NCBI GenBank assembly: GCA_024291935.2
Contig: CM044316.1
Coordinates: forward strand, 7,680,501 to 7,744,500
Source: Okapia johnstoni
Taxonomy: Eukaryota; Chordata; Mammalia; Artiodactyla; Giraffidae
Direction: 5' to 3'
DNA: 64,000 nucleotides
The notes under the pieces are model-generated. The model was given only the letters and a program-made list of their open reading frames with translations, had not been told where the DNA came from and made no database searches. The translations under genes and the position numbers were made by a program. Shown in pieces: positions 34,465 through 46,132 of this stretch. Position 1 is the first letter of the stretch. Each line of letters begins with the position of its first letter.

Positions 34465-35311
34465 GTGGGGAATGAGCAGTTCTCTGGGAAGTGATACTTA
34501 AATTTATCCACTCCAAAATGTTACCCTTAAAACACAGACACAATAATGTCAACCAGAAGATGCAAATAAAGGAGTCAATTCGTTTTAATTCACAGGAATC
34601 AAAACAAATATAAAAATGTGAAAGTAACAACATGCAGATGAAGGACTCCTCGTGTCTTGAAGGTTCAGCTGTAGCAGGAAGACCTTGCTCCTTAGCATCC
34701 TCTGATACCATTTCTCCTCACACTCGCTCTTGCTTTTTCCCCTTGACACTTTTGCTGCCTTTTGAGTCTCTAATATTTGAAACAAGCCCTACCCTCAGAT
34801 ACTTTGCAGACTCTTTTCCTCATAGGCACAGTGGCCCCCCAGGTAAACTTATGTCTCTGCTTTGTCTTGCTTCAGGTCTCTTTTTTTGCAGATCTTCCTG
34901 GACTCTCAGTAAAATGTAATAAGTCCATGCATGGTAATTTATACTTGCCTTTCCCCCCCCATATCATCTGTCATCACATGAGATGGCATATATATATATT
35001 TTTTCATTTGTTAACTCATATTCTTTCTTAATCATTGCATTGTTGGAAGTTTTGTTCTCAGCATCTCACACATTTACCCTAGAAGATGGTTGGTACTCAA
35101 CATGAATTTCTAGAATATATGAAAGACATTTGCTTTAAAACTGTATAATCATGACCTCTTGGGGAAAAGGTTGAATGTTAGACAGGAATTTCTAATCACA
35201 GATGACACAGTAGATTCCTTAAAGATGATCAAATATTGTAATTCATAGCATTTTACTGTGTTAATGTGCACACATGTAGAAATTAATCATGCTATTTTTT
35301 TTCTTCCCTAG
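34465..35311 (+). other. Inferred intron, last part, and splice acceptor
   Basis: No gene is seen. It resembles 44215-44680 and 56355-56900 around CTGTAGCAGG, AGACC/GGCCTCCTTG and the CACTCGCTCTTGC block. A TTTTTTTTCTTCCCTAG acceptor ends at 35311, 16 bases before the ATG. Confidence 0.5.
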
Positions 35312-35327
35312 TAGTGATCACCACCAC

Positions 35328-36296
35328 ATGGTACAAGGAAATGATACAGGAATGGCACAATTTATTCTTCTGGGATTATCAGAGGAACTAGAACTGCAGC
35401 CTCTCATATTTGGACTTTTCCTCTCCATGTTCCTGATCACTATGTTTGGGAATCTGCTCATCATTCTTGCCACCATCTCAGACTCCCACCTCCACACCCC
35501 CATGTACTTCTTCCTCTCCAACCTCTCCTTTGTAGATATCTGTTTCATCTCCACCACTATCCCAAAGATGCTGGTGAACATACAGACACAGAGCAAAGTC
35601 ATTTTCTATGAAGGCTGCATCACCCAGATGCATTTTTACATACTATTTGTAGAGTTGGAGAACTTAATTCTGACTGTCATGTCCTATGACCGCTTCGTAG
35701 CCATCTGTCACCCCCTGCAGTACACAGTCATCATGAGCCCTATTCTCTGTGGACTGATGGTGCTGGTGTCCTGGATGATGAGTGCCCTGAATTCCTTGGT
35801 ACAAAGCTTACTGGTACTGAGACTGTATTTCTGTACAGTCTTGGAAATCCCACACTTTTTCTGTGACTTGAAAGAAGTACTCCAGCTTGCCTGTTCTGAC
35901 ACTTTTCTTAATAACACTGTGATATATTTTGCAGTTGGGCTTTTTGGTGCTATGCCCCTGGCTGGGATATGTTACTCATACTCTAGGATAGTTTCCTCCA
36001 TATGTAGAATCTCATCAGCTGAGGGGAAGTATAAAGCATTTTCCACCTGTGCATCTCACCTCTCTATTGCTTCCTTATTTTATTGTACAGGTTTAGGATT
36101 GTATCTTAGCTCTACTGCTACCCACAGCTCACACTCAAGTGCAATAGCCTCGGTGATGTACACTGTGGTCACACCCATGTTGAACCCTTTCATCTACAGT
36201 CTGAGAAATAAAGACATAAAGAGGGCTCTGAGAAGATTCTTTGGAGTGACAGCTATGAAAGGGCCATTTGTCCTGGGGCTGAGGGAGTGCTGGTAA
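35328..36296 (+). CDS. Olfactory receptor, OR7A-like, intact (322 aa)
   Basis: An odorant receptor with all family landmarks: N5-D6-T7 glycosylation site, GN at 41-42, [10 protein letters not shown] at 58-67, C97, MSYDRF at 118-123 (S in place of the usual A) and ICHPLQY (Q for H), C169, C179, C189, [11 protein letters not shown] at 236-246 and [12 protein letters not shown] at 283-294. The start at 35328 aligns with the other receptors although the second and third residues differ (MVQGN). It has the most diverged loops of the four intact copies: VELENL after TM3 in place of AGLDD, and DLKEV in loop 2. These are candidate ligand-specificity differences. The upstream frame from 35289 is the splice acceptor tract. 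Confidence 0.95.
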   Translation: MVQGNDTGMAQFILLGLSEELELQPLIFGLFLSMFLITMFGNLLIILATISDSHLHTPMYFFLSNLSFVDICFISTTIPKMLVNIQTQSKVIFYEGCITQMHFYILFVELENLILTVMSYDRFVAICHPLQYTVIMSPILCGLMVLVSWMMSALNSLVQSLLVLRLYFCTVLEIPHFFCDLKEVLQLACSDTFLNNTVIYFAVGLFGAMPLAGICYSYSRIVSSICRISSAEGKYKAFSTCASHLSIASLFYCTGLGLYLSSTATHSSHSSAIASVMYTVVTPMLNPFIYSLRNKDIKRALRRFFGVTAMKGPFVLGLRECW

Positions 36297-38394
36297 GTGC
36301 GGTGCTCAAAGCATTAGAGTCAGAAATTGTTATTCTTGATCAGATTGTGGAAAGAGCACTTGTTCCTTATATGTATTGCCTGGCTTTTGCATTCTTTGAT
36401 TTAAAATTCAACATATAATTTAAGTCACTGTTTAAGCTTTCTTGATAGCTGATGCATGGACAATTTTCCATTTTTTTCCATCTTTCTATTTTCCCTAAAT
36501 TTTTCCCAAACATGGGTGAGAAATATTTGGAAATTTCCATTTATTTGGTAGGAAAGATTGGATTCCTTAAGGCCTTTGTCTTAAGCAACATCCATCTCAA
36601 GCATTTAAAAAAAATTCTTCTCTACTCATGAGGAAAAACTGCCTTTGGCAGCTAAAGTAACTTAAAGAATTCAACTGCAGAGTAAAGTCTGAAACCAATG
36701 TTTTGATTTTGGCTCTGTCATTTTTCTGTATCACCATTTTAACTGTCCTTCCTGATAATATCGACTTTATTCATGCCACTGAGTTTTATAACTGGTCTCC
36801 TGGTGTCATACAATTATTCAGCCTGTGTCCCCAATATCTACCACGTGTTGTTGTTGTTTAGTCGCTAAATTGTGTTTACCTCTTTTGCAATCCCATGGAC
36901 TGTAGCCTGCAGAGCATCTCTGTCCATGAGATTTTCCCATAAAGAATACTGGAGTACCTCTCTTGAGCCTCCCTCCCACACCATATTACTCCTCTAGGTT
37001 GTCACATGGCACCACGTTGAACTCCCTGTGTTATTCTTTTTTTGGGTAAAAAATTCCTCTGCTGCCTATAATTATGGCTTCTCTATTGGTCTGAACAAGG
37101 GATCTCCTCTTTTATAAATTTTGTCATAATCAGTAAAGAATTAGAAACAGTGAATGAAAAATAGCAAGGTAAACCATTATACACCTGCTTCCTGCTCAGG
37201 AGTCTTCAACCTTCGTGGTCAAAGGATGACTCACAATAATCCTTACATTTTTACCCAGTCTGTGATTCAGGATCACCATTCATCTGTACAGCATGCATGT
37301 CCTTCCAACCCCTCCAAGTTCCCTGGAACAGAATGTATATTGAGCTCATTGATAATCTAGTTATTTGAAACAAGTTTAAATAATAATCAGGAATATTGTC
37401 TCCAAATCAACACATATGCTTAAAATAAAAAGCAGTAGACCATTACATCTGCTTTCATTGCCATTTGCTTTGATTTTTATATCAGTTAGCAATTGCTGTA
37501 TAACAAGCTGTCTTAAATCATGTGGTTTATTACAATGCTTTTCATATCAAACGAGATTATATAGTTGGTGGTGTTCTGGTCCGCTGTTCAGATGCTCATA
37601 AATCCATACAGCTGTAAGTTTCTACATTGTGTATGTTGTGTATGATCCTATCAACCCAATGTGCTCACTCTGCACCAATGTAGAGTCTTTACAATAATGA
37701 ATTCAAGAATACTAGATTTTCAACAAATCCCCAAGGCATAAACCATACTACCTATGTCTATATTAGATACTGGTGTCTCCCATATGTATCACCCTGATTC
37801 CATTCATATGTGAGCTTTCTCAGCCCAACTACAAACTGCCATCTCCTGGAGTTCTTGGACCAAGAGCTTCATCTGACAAACAGCTTTGTGAGGTCAACCT
37901 CTGCCAACTTCCATGGCTATCTACTAGTTGCAGTGAAATAATGTCCCCTACAATGTGCTTTTCATACAGCAAGTCCACACTTGACCTCTAGAAATTCATT
38001 ATTATTAGTATTTTACCTGAAACGTTGTCTGCTTACAAGGCGATCTTTCCCAGGCAAGCTGTTCCACATCCACGTCTCTCATTGGAGGTGTCTATCTTTC
38101 TTTATGTTTCAAGCTAGTTGGTTTCTCGGGCATCATGCCTCCCCTGAGGTGGAACAGCTCCGTGCCATAAGTGAATTTTTGTCCTGTGATTTCTCCCCCA
38201 AAAGTGAGAGCATATGAGTGAGAGCCCAGCTTCCCCAGCTGTGCAGAAGACCCAGCTCTTCCATGTCCATCATGAACTACATGAGAAGGAAGTGGGAGAA
38301 AATGGAAGAACAGCAGCCAAGGCTATTGAAAGGCATCATAGGTAAGCAGATTCTAACAACTGCATCATGAACTTAATCAGGAAATGTTCTAAAT
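36297..38394 (+). other. 3' flank of the OR at 35328
   Basis: A/T-rich. It aligns with the flanks of the other ORs at 37225-37270 (ACTCACAATAATCCTTACAT against 10285 and 46650) and 37480-37600 (against 13960 and 46885). A BovA fragment lies at 36848-36957. No gene is seen; 37650-38390 is unrecognised. Confidence 0.4.
36848..36957 (-). mobile_element. BovA SINE fragment
   Basis: Inverted: TTGTTTAGTCGCTAAATTG, then AATCCCATGGACTGTAGCCTG, ending at AAGAATACTGGAGTA. The head is missing. Confidence 0.85.
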
Positions 38395-38670
38395 GTGTTG
38401 ATGGTTGTACATATCTGTGAATGTGCTAAAAAATTGAATTGTACATTTCAGATTGGTGAATTGTATGGCATGTGAATTATATCTCAATAAAACTTTTTAA
38501 AAGTCCAACATTTTTTAAAGAAGAGAAAAGGAAACTACGGTTTGATATCCCTGATAAGTATACATGGAAAGAATTTAAACAAAACAGTGGCAAACCAAAT
38601 TCTACAGAGCATGAAAAGGATCATACCCCAGGATCGCATGGGATTAATTCCTGGGACACAAGGGATGTAT
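38395..38670 (+). mobile_element. Old L1 pieces (3' tail, then an ORF2 fragment)
   Basis: ATTGTATGGCATGTGAATTATATCTCAATAAA at 38458-38490 is an old L1 3' end of the L1M type. At 38525-38670, GGTTTGATATCCCTGATAAG to GGGATTAATTCCTGGGACACAAGG resembles the L1 ORF2 palm region, degraded. Confidence 0.55.
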
Positions 38671-38825
38671 AGCATTGTGCATTGAAGAATGCACAGCAGC
38701 ATTCCTGGCCTCCACCCACTAGGTAGCAGTAGCACCTGTCCAGTTGTAACAACCAAAACATTTGCAGAGAATCTCCAGTGTGCCCTGGAAGCAAAATCAC
38801 CCCAGTTGAGATACACTGTCCTATA
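38655..38825 (-). mobile_element. MER20-like DNA transposon
   Basis: Inverted match: GTGCATTGAAGAATGCACAGCAGCAT, then CTCCACCCACTAGGTAGCAG, then CAGTTGTAACAACCAAAA. Equivalent fragments lie ahead of the leader modules at 5585 and 52613. Confidence 0.65.
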
Positions 38826-38829
38826 ATAT

Positions 38830-39420
38830 GAGAACTGGAAATATCTTGAGGGAGTTCCAATCAAAGCTCATCCCTTACTCAGTTCATAACTTTGGGCAGA
38901 TCTCTTCATGCTTCTGAGTTCCATTGCTGCAAGTGTAGAATGAGGTACATCATAGCATGGATATCAGACAATGAACTTTCATGAGAAATAAGAAAATCAA
39001 CTTTCATGAAAAATAAGATAATCCATATAATGTTCTAAGTTCAGCACATGGTGCATCATAAAAGCCAAATGTATAATATAATCAACATTTTTAAAATATT
39101 AATGGCATCTCTTAATTTGCATCACTAACATGAATTTCCTAATTGATTTGGCAAATGTATCATGAATCTAAGGTCTATAGTACCAGTGTATCTGGAACAA
39201 AGGAACACATCTCTATCCCTTGTTGAGAAAGGGAATAGCAATTTTCTAGAGACGTTCTCGCCACAAGACAATACTTTGGAGGTCCATGTGTCCTACTCAA
39301 GAAAGGTTCCTCAGCCTTAGATTTGGAGAAACTGTTAACTTGAGGTTGTGATAAGGTGCAGTGAAGTCAGGGCTCTGGAAGCCAGATGAGTTCATGGAAA
39401 AGGATGGGTGTACATGTAAG
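38830..39420 (+). other. Partial OR leader module without the exon
   Basis: It aligns with 2700-3320 and in part with 5680-6200. The alignment stops near 39410 just after GAGTTCATGG, before the promoter-like elements and donor that follow in the sister modules. Alignment returns only at intron-like DNA after 39900. The leader exon of the unit that contains the OR at 45164 thus seems to have been deleted. Confidence 0.5.
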
Positions 39421-39494
39421 ATAGGTTATATTCGACTGTTTCCATATTAATGAGTAAGATTTGAATCAAGGGCTTCATGAAGATATATCCCTGC

Positions 39495-39595
39495 AAACAT
39501 GTATGCGATGGCTGATTCATGTTGATGTAGGGTAGAAACCAATACAATATTATAAAGTAATCATCCTCCAATTAAAAATAAATTAAAAAAATTCT
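39495..39595 (+). mobile_element. L1 3' tail
   Basis: GGCTGATTCATGTTGATGTA, ACCAATACAATATTATAAAG and TCCAATTAAAAATAAATT are the end of a ruminant L1 3' UTR, only about 100 bases long. Confidence 0.85.
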
Positions 39596-39617
39596 TGACA
39601 GATAGTACCTTCTCTTT

Positions 39618-39836
39618 GTTGTAATGTTCAGTCACTCAGTCTTGTCTGACTCTTTGCAACTCCATGGATTCTAGCCTGCCATCTCCTCTGTCCATGGCAT
39701 TCTCCAGGCAAGAATACTGGAGTAGGTTCCCATTTCCTCCTCCATGGGATCATTCCCATCCAGGGATCAAATCCACATTTCCTGTGTCTCCTGCATTGCA
39801 GGAAGATTCTTTACCCACTGGGCAATCTGGAAAGAC
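39618..39836 (-). mobile_element. Bov-tA SINE
   Basis: An inverted copy with a CAGTCACTCAGTCTTGTCTG end and a CTGCATTGCAGGAAGATTCTTTAC head, somewhat diverged. Confidence 0.9.
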
Positions 39837-41252
39837 CTTTGATGAAAAGTTTTATATGCATAATTATATAGAAAGAGTTGGAAACAACTGAGCACACACT
39901 AACACACATACATATATATATTTATCTCTGTGTTACACATTTACTCTGTTGATCAAAAATTGTCTGTAAGAACCCTTTGTATGCTGTAGTCAGAGTGTTT
40001 TTATTCCTGTCTTTGTTCACATTATTCAAAATGAATTGGAGGCTTTATTTTCTTTCCACAAAATGCTTGCCATTTAGTTATTTTATGCATATATAGATGT
40101 ATTTGTGAGAATGTTTGGTAATTTATAAAATTTATGTGGTCAGTCAGTCATATGGTGTTCTCTCCATTGATTTTTATATTTTTTATTGAAAAAATTGAGT
40201 TGTCACTGTAATATTCTTCACTTGACAATACTTGTTTTAAAAACATGACAGTGATTGTTTTCCTGCATACTTTTTAGTGCTAATTAATCACTTATTACAG
40301 GCTTCCTAGGTGATGCTAGTGGTAAAGAACCCACCTGCCAATGCAGGAGACATAAGAGAAATAGCTGGATCCCTGGGTCTGGAAGATCCCCTGGAGGAGG
40401 GCATGGCAACCCGCTCCAGTATTCATGCCTGGAGAATCCCATGGACAGAGGAGCCTGGTGGGCTGTGGTCCATAGGGTTGCAAAGAGTTGGACATGACTG
40501 TAGCAAGTTAACACACACACACACAACCACCTATTGAACATATTTCTAACTTTTACTCGCTTCTTCCTTGTTGTTCCTTTTAATCTTTTGTGGTTAAATG
40601 TATTTCTAAAAGTTGTATTACCTTTAGACATCATGTAGAAATCATTTTTTAACCATTTGATTAAATGTCACCTTTGTCTTTCATGAACATGTTTGAATCC
40701 ATGTATCTTTATTTAAGAAAAAAAATTGAAGTTGAATACTGCTTCCTCCTTGCATTTAAAATATCTTCTCTTATTTTATTTTCAAGTCTTTGGCAATTTA
40801 ACATTGAATTAGTGGCCAATGTTGGTTTCATTAAATTATTACTGTTAGGGCTTTATGAAACTTAGTTATAGGTATTCATTCAATCTTGTTACATTCAGTT
40901 ATTTTAAAACCACTACCGCTTAACCTAGTTTTATTCTCAGTAACATTGTCCCACATATGCTTAGTTTCTTTTAAACTTTTCTTTCTATATTAGGTACAAA
41001 CACCTATTCATATATTTTTCTACAAATGTATGAATGGAATCTTATGCACATCGCAGATACTCTTGATTCAGTGCAGTCTGTTTTTTTTTCCTACCTGTGT
41101 AATGCCCCAGGGATTTTCTTCCAATCAACTAGTATTCAAAGTAATATGGGTTCATTATTTCAATAGCTGTTTAGTATTTCATAAAGGGCTGTGCTACTAA
41201 CACTGCAGACTGTCTTTCCTAATCTTTCTCTTCAAGTTGCTATTATATCATT
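39837..41252. other. Duplicated intergenic sequence, no gene seen
   Basis: It aligns in pieces with 16720-17000, 18540-19720 and 21280-21760. A SINE interrupts it at 40300-40525. Confidence 0.45.
40300..40525 (+). mobile_element. Bov-tA SINE
   Basis: AGGCTTCCTAGGTGATGCTAGTGG head, BovA body and a (CA)n tail. The paralogous site near 21440 has no copy. Confidence 0.9.
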
Positions 41253-41560
41253 CTTTTTTTTTTTAAATAAATTTATTTATTTTAGCTGGGGGCCAATCAC
41301 TCCACAATATTGTAGTGGTTTTTGCCATACATTGACATGAATCAGCCATGGGTTTACATGTGTTCCCCACCCTGAACCCCCCTCCCACATCCCTCCCCAC
41401 CCCATCCCTCTGGGTCATCCCATTGCCCCAGCCCTGGGCATTTGTCTCATGCATCAAACTTGGAATGGTATTCTGTTTCACATATGACAATATACATGTT
41501 TCAATGCTATTCTCTCAGAAGGTCCCACCCTCACCTTCTCCCTCAGAGTCCGAAATATGA
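41253..41560 (-). mobile_element. L1 3' end
   Basis: Poly(T), then the ruminant L1 3' UTR read backwards (GCTGGGGGCCAATCACT, CATTGACATGAATCAGCCATG, CTCCCACATCCCTCCCC), ending around CCCTCAGAGTCCG. Confidence 0.92.
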
Positions 41561-41587
41561 GATTGTTAAATTTAAACTGTGTTTCTA

Positions 41588-41775
41588 AGCAAGAGCAACT
41601 TTGTTTCCCTGGGAACACTGAACAATGCTTGTAGAAATATCTGTCTGTTACTCTGGGAATAGTAGGTGGAGGTCAGGGATGCACTAGGCATCCTGCAAGG
41701 CACCGGACAGACCCCACCACAGAGAACAACCTGTCCGAGAATGTCAACAGTGCTGAGACTGAGAAGCCTCCAGTT
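41588..41775 (+). mobile_element. MER20-like DNA transposon
   Basis: TTGTTTCCCTGGGAACACTG, then GGTGGAGGTCAGGGATGC, GACAGACCCCACCACAGAGA and GAGAATGTCAACAGTGCTGAG. Paralogue of 19735-19922. Confidence 0.65.
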
Positions 41776-41837
41776 AAAGAACTTCTGTACTTTTAATATC
41801 TGTGCCCTTGTTCAGATGGTTTTCCCAATAGTGTAAC

Positions 41838-41946
41838 AGTACACCCACGGTGGATTCATGTCAATGTATGGCCAAAAAATACAGTATTATAAAGTTAAAA
41901 AATAGATAAATAAACAAATTTAAAAAAAATAAAAGGAAAAAAATAA
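41838..41946 (+). mobile_element. L1 3' tail
   Basis: GGTGGATTCATGTCAATGTATGG, then AATACAGTATTATAAAG and an A-rich end. It is very close in form to the tail at 52905. Confidence 0.85.
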
Positions 41947-42763
41947 ATTTCTGTCTGCAAATACAGGTAGTGCACCTTTGCTCCCTGTTTCAAAGTACCA
42001 CTATAAAGTGTATGACAACTCTTCAAGTATTTCCCCACCCCAGATGGATGGTTGTGAAAAAGTGTTCTTTTCTTAACTGTTACTGAGTTTGATAAAAAAT
42101 TAATACCTTGAATTGTCATTTTGATGTGTCGATTTTATTATTATATACCCACATAATATAAACCTCTTATTCTACCACTATCAGCTTTTGAAATGATTTT
42201 TAAGAATTGTTGTTTCTCAGTTGACCTTTTGGGGACTGTTTTGCCATAAAAATGCTTTTTGATGTTACTTAGTTAAATATGTCTATCTTATGCTGGATTT
42301 CTTGCTTTAAGACTGTTCGGCACACTTGTGGATTTTAGTGTGTAGTTTTCTAGGTATTCACCAAAAAGGACTGGCTTTTATATTGGGTAGATAATCCCTC
42401 TGATTTATTCTATAACCTAATCTTCCCAAATTGAAGTACAATCTTATTTGTATTTACTGAAATCTATAATTGAGACATAAATCCTGATTCATTCAATATA
42501 TAATAACTGAGAATCCAAAATGTGCCATAATTTTCAGGAACATTATCTATTATATTCATGTTTACACATTTCCCAATTTAATTATTATTCCATTGGATAT
42601 CAGTAAATCATTACTATTTTAATATTGTTTGAGTTAGTGTGTGAAACTCCACTCAATTTTTTTTAAATGCCATTGCTTTGGAACTAATTTATTCAATTAT
42701 TTTCCTGCAATTCCCTTTATTTTGTAACTTCACATATATTTAAATACGTTTCTGTTTGCTTGC
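41947..42763. other. Intergenic, no gene seen
   Basis: A/T-rich. The piece at 42483-42560 (CCTGATTCATTCAATATATAA) aligns with 22030-22110. Confidence 0.35.
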
Positions 42764-42985
42764 ATGCATGCTAAGTGGCTTCAGTAGTATCTGACTCTTA
42801 GTGCCCATATGGACTGTAGCCCACCAGGCTCCTCTGTCCATGGGATTCTCCAGGCAAGAATACTGGAGTGGGTTGCATTCCCTCCTCCAGGGGATCTTCC
42901 TGATCCAGGAAAATTGAACCTGCCTCTCTTATGCCTCCTGCATTGGCAGGCAAGTTCTTTACCACTAGCACCACCTGGAAAGCCC
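42764..42985 (-). mobile_element. Bov-tA SINE
   Basis: An inverted copy, GCTAAGTGGCTTCAGTAGTATCTG through to CACCACCTGGAAAGCCC. Confidence 0.9.
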
Positions 42986-43692
42986 ATCTTTCTATATAAG
43001 TACACATATATTCACACATCTTTCTGAAAGTACAATAGTGACCATAGCAGTTGAAGTCTCTGATGATTAGGATTTTGCATTGTCATGGTGAAGTTATAGT
43101 ACAATGAACATCTATTATAATATAATATAATATCTTCAGGCATGAATCCTATGAAAAACTTTATTCAGGACAAAAGGATGGATTGACATCGTGTCTGTAG
43201 AATTTAAAGAATATAGATTGAAAAGCCTTTTGCGTGTTGAACAAAAACTACAATAGCATTGGGGCATGCTCATCAGATTTATTTTAAAAATATGACAGTG
43301 TGTAAACTCCAAGAATAACAAACACACGATGCCCCAAGAAAACTGGGAAAGAACTTGCCTCATTCCCTATGGAACAGTAAAAAATTGGTCAAATAAATGG
43401 AAAAGATTCAGGAAAAACGTCTTTTATTGCTTTATATAAAACATGTTTAGCTTTTGTTGTTTTCCCTTGGATATTCATGTTTGTTGGTTTGTTTACTTTG
43501 CCCATTTTTTCTTTTGGGGTAGTCAGATATTTCAGGTTTCTTTCATTATAAAAGTATAACTGTTTCTGTCAAGGAAAACATGTATTTTTCTTTTTGAAAA
43601 TTATTTTTCCTGGGCGTCAAGTATAGATAACTGAAATTGGAATGTTGCCAAACAAAGGAAGCTTTAATTCATCACATAGTCTCAGGGACCAT
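42986..43692. other. Intergenic, no gene seen
   Basis: The last part (about 43560-43690) aligns with 55720-55840 ahead of the OR at 57257 (AACATGTATTTTTCTTTTTG, TTTTCCTGGGCGTCAAG), so it belongs to the duplicated intron. Confidence 0.4.
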
Positions 43693-43822
43693 TCAGTTCA
43701 GTTCAGTTCAGTCGTTCAGTCGTGTCCGACTCTTTGCGACCCCGTGAAGCGCAGCACGCCAGGCCTCCCTGTCCATCACCAACTCCCGGAGTTTACCCAA
43801 ACTCATGTCCATTAGAGCTTGT
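43693..43822 (-). mobile_element. BovB LINE 3' end, very short
   Basis: A (TTCAG)n tail, then TCGTGTCCGACTCTTTGCGA, AGCGCAGCACGCCAGGC and CCATCACCAACTCCCGGAG. Only about 125 bases were inserted. The sister site near 55845 has no copy. Confidence 0.92.
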
Positions 43823-44122
43823 TAAATCTTTTACCCTCTAATGTCTATTTCATTTCCCTCTCTCTCTCTCCCCCCACCTCTCTTTCACATACACACATAC
43901 TTTTTATATTTCTTTAAATACAAAGCTGAAAGTGATCATAAAAACGAACCCCAAGTTTATTGGTCTATGGGCAGTCTATGTATGGAATTTCTGGGTACCA
44001 TTTATACATTCTATAGGAGAAAGATGATCTGACATGATCAGCTTGAGTTATAAAAGTATATGGTGTGAGGCGGGTGGTTCTGGGTGAGAAATTTGTAGTA
44101 GGAACATAGCCCAGGAGGACAT

Positions 44123-44214
44123 GGTGTGTGCGCACATGCACACGTGTTTGTGTGTGTGTGTGTGTGTGTGCGCGCACGCACGCACGTGTGCGCACGCGCA
44201 TGTGCTTCTGCCTT
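44123..44214. repeat. GT/GC alternating purine-pyrimidine tract
   Basis: A (GT)n core with CGCGCACGCACGCACGTG and CGCACGCGCATGTG flanks. It holds the same position relative to the coding exon as the GT runs at 34400 and 56306. The CG-rich alternation is prone to Z-form DNA in principle. Confidence 0.92.
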
Positions 44215-44680
44215 GAGAGCAGTTCTTAAAGCAGAGCCGCTGGGACTCATATATTAAGGTGCCTTATCACAGAGCCCAGACCTCAGTCAGCAGAAGGTAC
44301 TAAGGATGGGAGATTTTGTAATTCACAGGATGCTTTTGCAACTAAATTCATAAAGTGCAAGGAACAAGCATTTTCCTTAGGTCCTTTGTAGTGGCCATTC
44401 CCGTGCCAAGCACATATTTCTCTTGATATCATACTAGATCTTTCTCTCCCTTTCTTGAGCTATCTCTTCAATTATCACCTTGTTGGCCTTACCTGAACAC
44501 TCAGTACATGAAAATACCTCCTACTACTCTCTTTTATGTCTAGTTTTGTTTTCTTCATTGCAACTGTTATTACTTGACATTTATATTATATTTTATTTGC
44601 ACATCATCTTTCACCATCACTGGATTGTGAAAACTTCCATTTCTCAGCACCATATATTTGTTACCTGTATTTGTTTGGAG

Positions 44681-44890
44681 GGACCTGCCAGGTGGCTCAG
44701 TGGTAGAGAATCTGCCTGGCAGTGCAGGACAGGTGGGTTCAATCCCTGGGTTGAGAAGATCCCCTGGAGAAGGAAATGGCAACCCAAACCAATATTCTTG
44801 CCTGGGAAATCCCATGGACAGAGGGGCCTGGCAGGCTACACACATTCCAGGGGGTCTCAAAAGTGCCAGATCTGGCTTAGTGACTAAACA
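44681..44890 (+). mobile_element. Bov-tA SINE, close upstream of the OR
   Basis: CCAGGTGGCTCAGTGGTAGAG head, GGTTCAATCCCTGGG B box, BovA body with a diverged end. It lies about 270 bases before the OR start, inside the inferred intron. Confidence 0.9.
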
Positions 44891-45135
44891 ATATGTGTTT
44901 TGAACATGGTTGACACTCAATATATATTCTTCAAATGTATGAAAGTATTTCTCATTACAACTGTAGAATGCATGATTTCTTTGGGAATATGTTGAGAATG
45001 GGTCAAAAATGTCCAAGTAGAGATGAAATAGAACTTTTCTAAACATAAGATATTAAAATTAATTTATTGAGACCAAAATATAAATTGCACTATGTGAGTT
45101 ATGCCAATTTGTGTGAAAATTAGTCATGATATTTT

Positions 45136-45150
45136 CATTTTTCCTGATAG
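45136..45150 (+). promoter_or_regulatory. Splice acceptor before the OR coding exon
   Basis: A TTTCATTTTTCCTGATAG tract ends at 45150, 13 bases before the ATG at 45164, as in the sister genes. Confidence 0.6.
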
Positions 45151-45163
45151 TCACCTCCAGCAC

Positions 45164-46132
45164 ATGGAACCAGGTAATAATACACAATTTTCTGAATTTT
45201 TTCTTCTGGGACTCTCAGAGGATCCAGAATTGCAGCCTCTCATCTTTGGGCTTTTCCTCTCCATGTACCTGATTGCTGTGTTTGGAAACCTGCTCATTAG
45301 CCTAGTCACCATCTCTGATTCCCACCTCCACACCCCCATGTACTTCTTCCTCTCCAACCTGTCCTTTGTAGACATTTGCCTCACCTCCACCACCATCCCA
45401 AAGATGCTGCGGAATATCCAGACCCAGAGCAAACTCATAACCTATGAAGGCTGCATCATCCAGGTGTATTTTTACATATTCTTTGCAGGATTAGATGACT
45501 TCCTCCTGACAGTGATGGCCTACGACCGCTTTGTGGCCATCTGCCACCCCTTGCACTACACAGTCATCATGAACCCTCGGCTCTGTGGACTGCTGGTGCT
45601 GGTGTCCTGGATGATGAGTGCTATGATTTCCTTGTTACAAAGTTTAATGGCTTTGCGACTGACCTTCTGTACAGAGGTGGAAATTCCCCACTTTTTTTGT
45701 GAACTCAATCAGATGGTCCAACTTGCCTGTTCTAACACCTTTCTTAATGACATGGTGACATATTTGGCAACAGGGCTACTAGCTGGTGGGCCGTTTGCTG
45801 GTATCGTTTACTCTTACTCTAAGATAGTCTCTTCCATACGAAGAATGTCATCAACTCAGGGAAAGTTTAAAGCGTTTTCCACTTGTGCATCTCATTTGTC
45901 AGTTGTCTTATTATTTTATTGTACGAGCCTAGGAGTGTACCTTAGCTCTGCTGCTACACACAGCTCACACTCAAGTGCAACAGCCTCCGTGATGTACACA
46001 GTGGTCACACCCATGCTGAACCCATTCATCTACAGTCTGAGGAACAAAGACATAAAGAGGGCTCTGAAGAGAGTCTTTCGAATAGTAGGTATAAAAAGGC
46101 CAATTGTCCTGGGGCAGATGAAGTGCCCTTGA
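45164..46132 (+). CDS. Olfactory receptor, OR7A-like, intact (322 aa)
   Basis: An odorant receptor with all landmarks: MEPGNNT start with N5-N6-T7 site, GN at 41-42, [10 protein letters not shown] at 58-67, C97, MAYDRF at 118-123 and ICHPLHY, C169, C179, C189, SY near 217, [11 protein letters not shown] at 236-246 and [12 protein letters not shown] at 283-294. The ending [12 protein letters not shown] resembles the [12 protein letters not shown] ending of the receptor at 35328 and differs from the other two. The frame from 45101 upstream is acceptor sequence. A poly(A) signal AATAAA lies at 46186-46191. No leader exon can be recognised in the 9 kb upstream, so it may use a distant or different first exon, or be silent. 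Confidence 0.95.
   Translation: MEPGNNTQFSEFFLLGLSEDPELQPLIFGLFLSMYLIAVFGNLLISLVTISDSHLHTPMYFFLSNLSFVDICLTSTTIPKMLRNIQTQSKLITYEGCIIQVYFYIFFAGLDDFLLTVMAYDRFVAICHPLHYTVIMNPRLCGLLVLVSWMMSAMISLLQSLMALRLTFCTEVEIPHFFCELNQMVQLACSNTFLNDMVTYLATGLLAGGPFAGIVYSYSKIVSSIRRMSSTQGKFKAFSTCASHLSVVLLFYCTSLGVYLSSAATHSSHSSATASVMYTVVTPMLNPFIYSLRNKDIKRALKRVFRIVGIKRPIVLGQMKCP

Noticed and set aside
34148..34711. Reverse open frame of 187 codons over the GT microsatellite
   Set aside because: The centre is (TH)n repeat translation and the rest has no domain; it lies in an OR intron.
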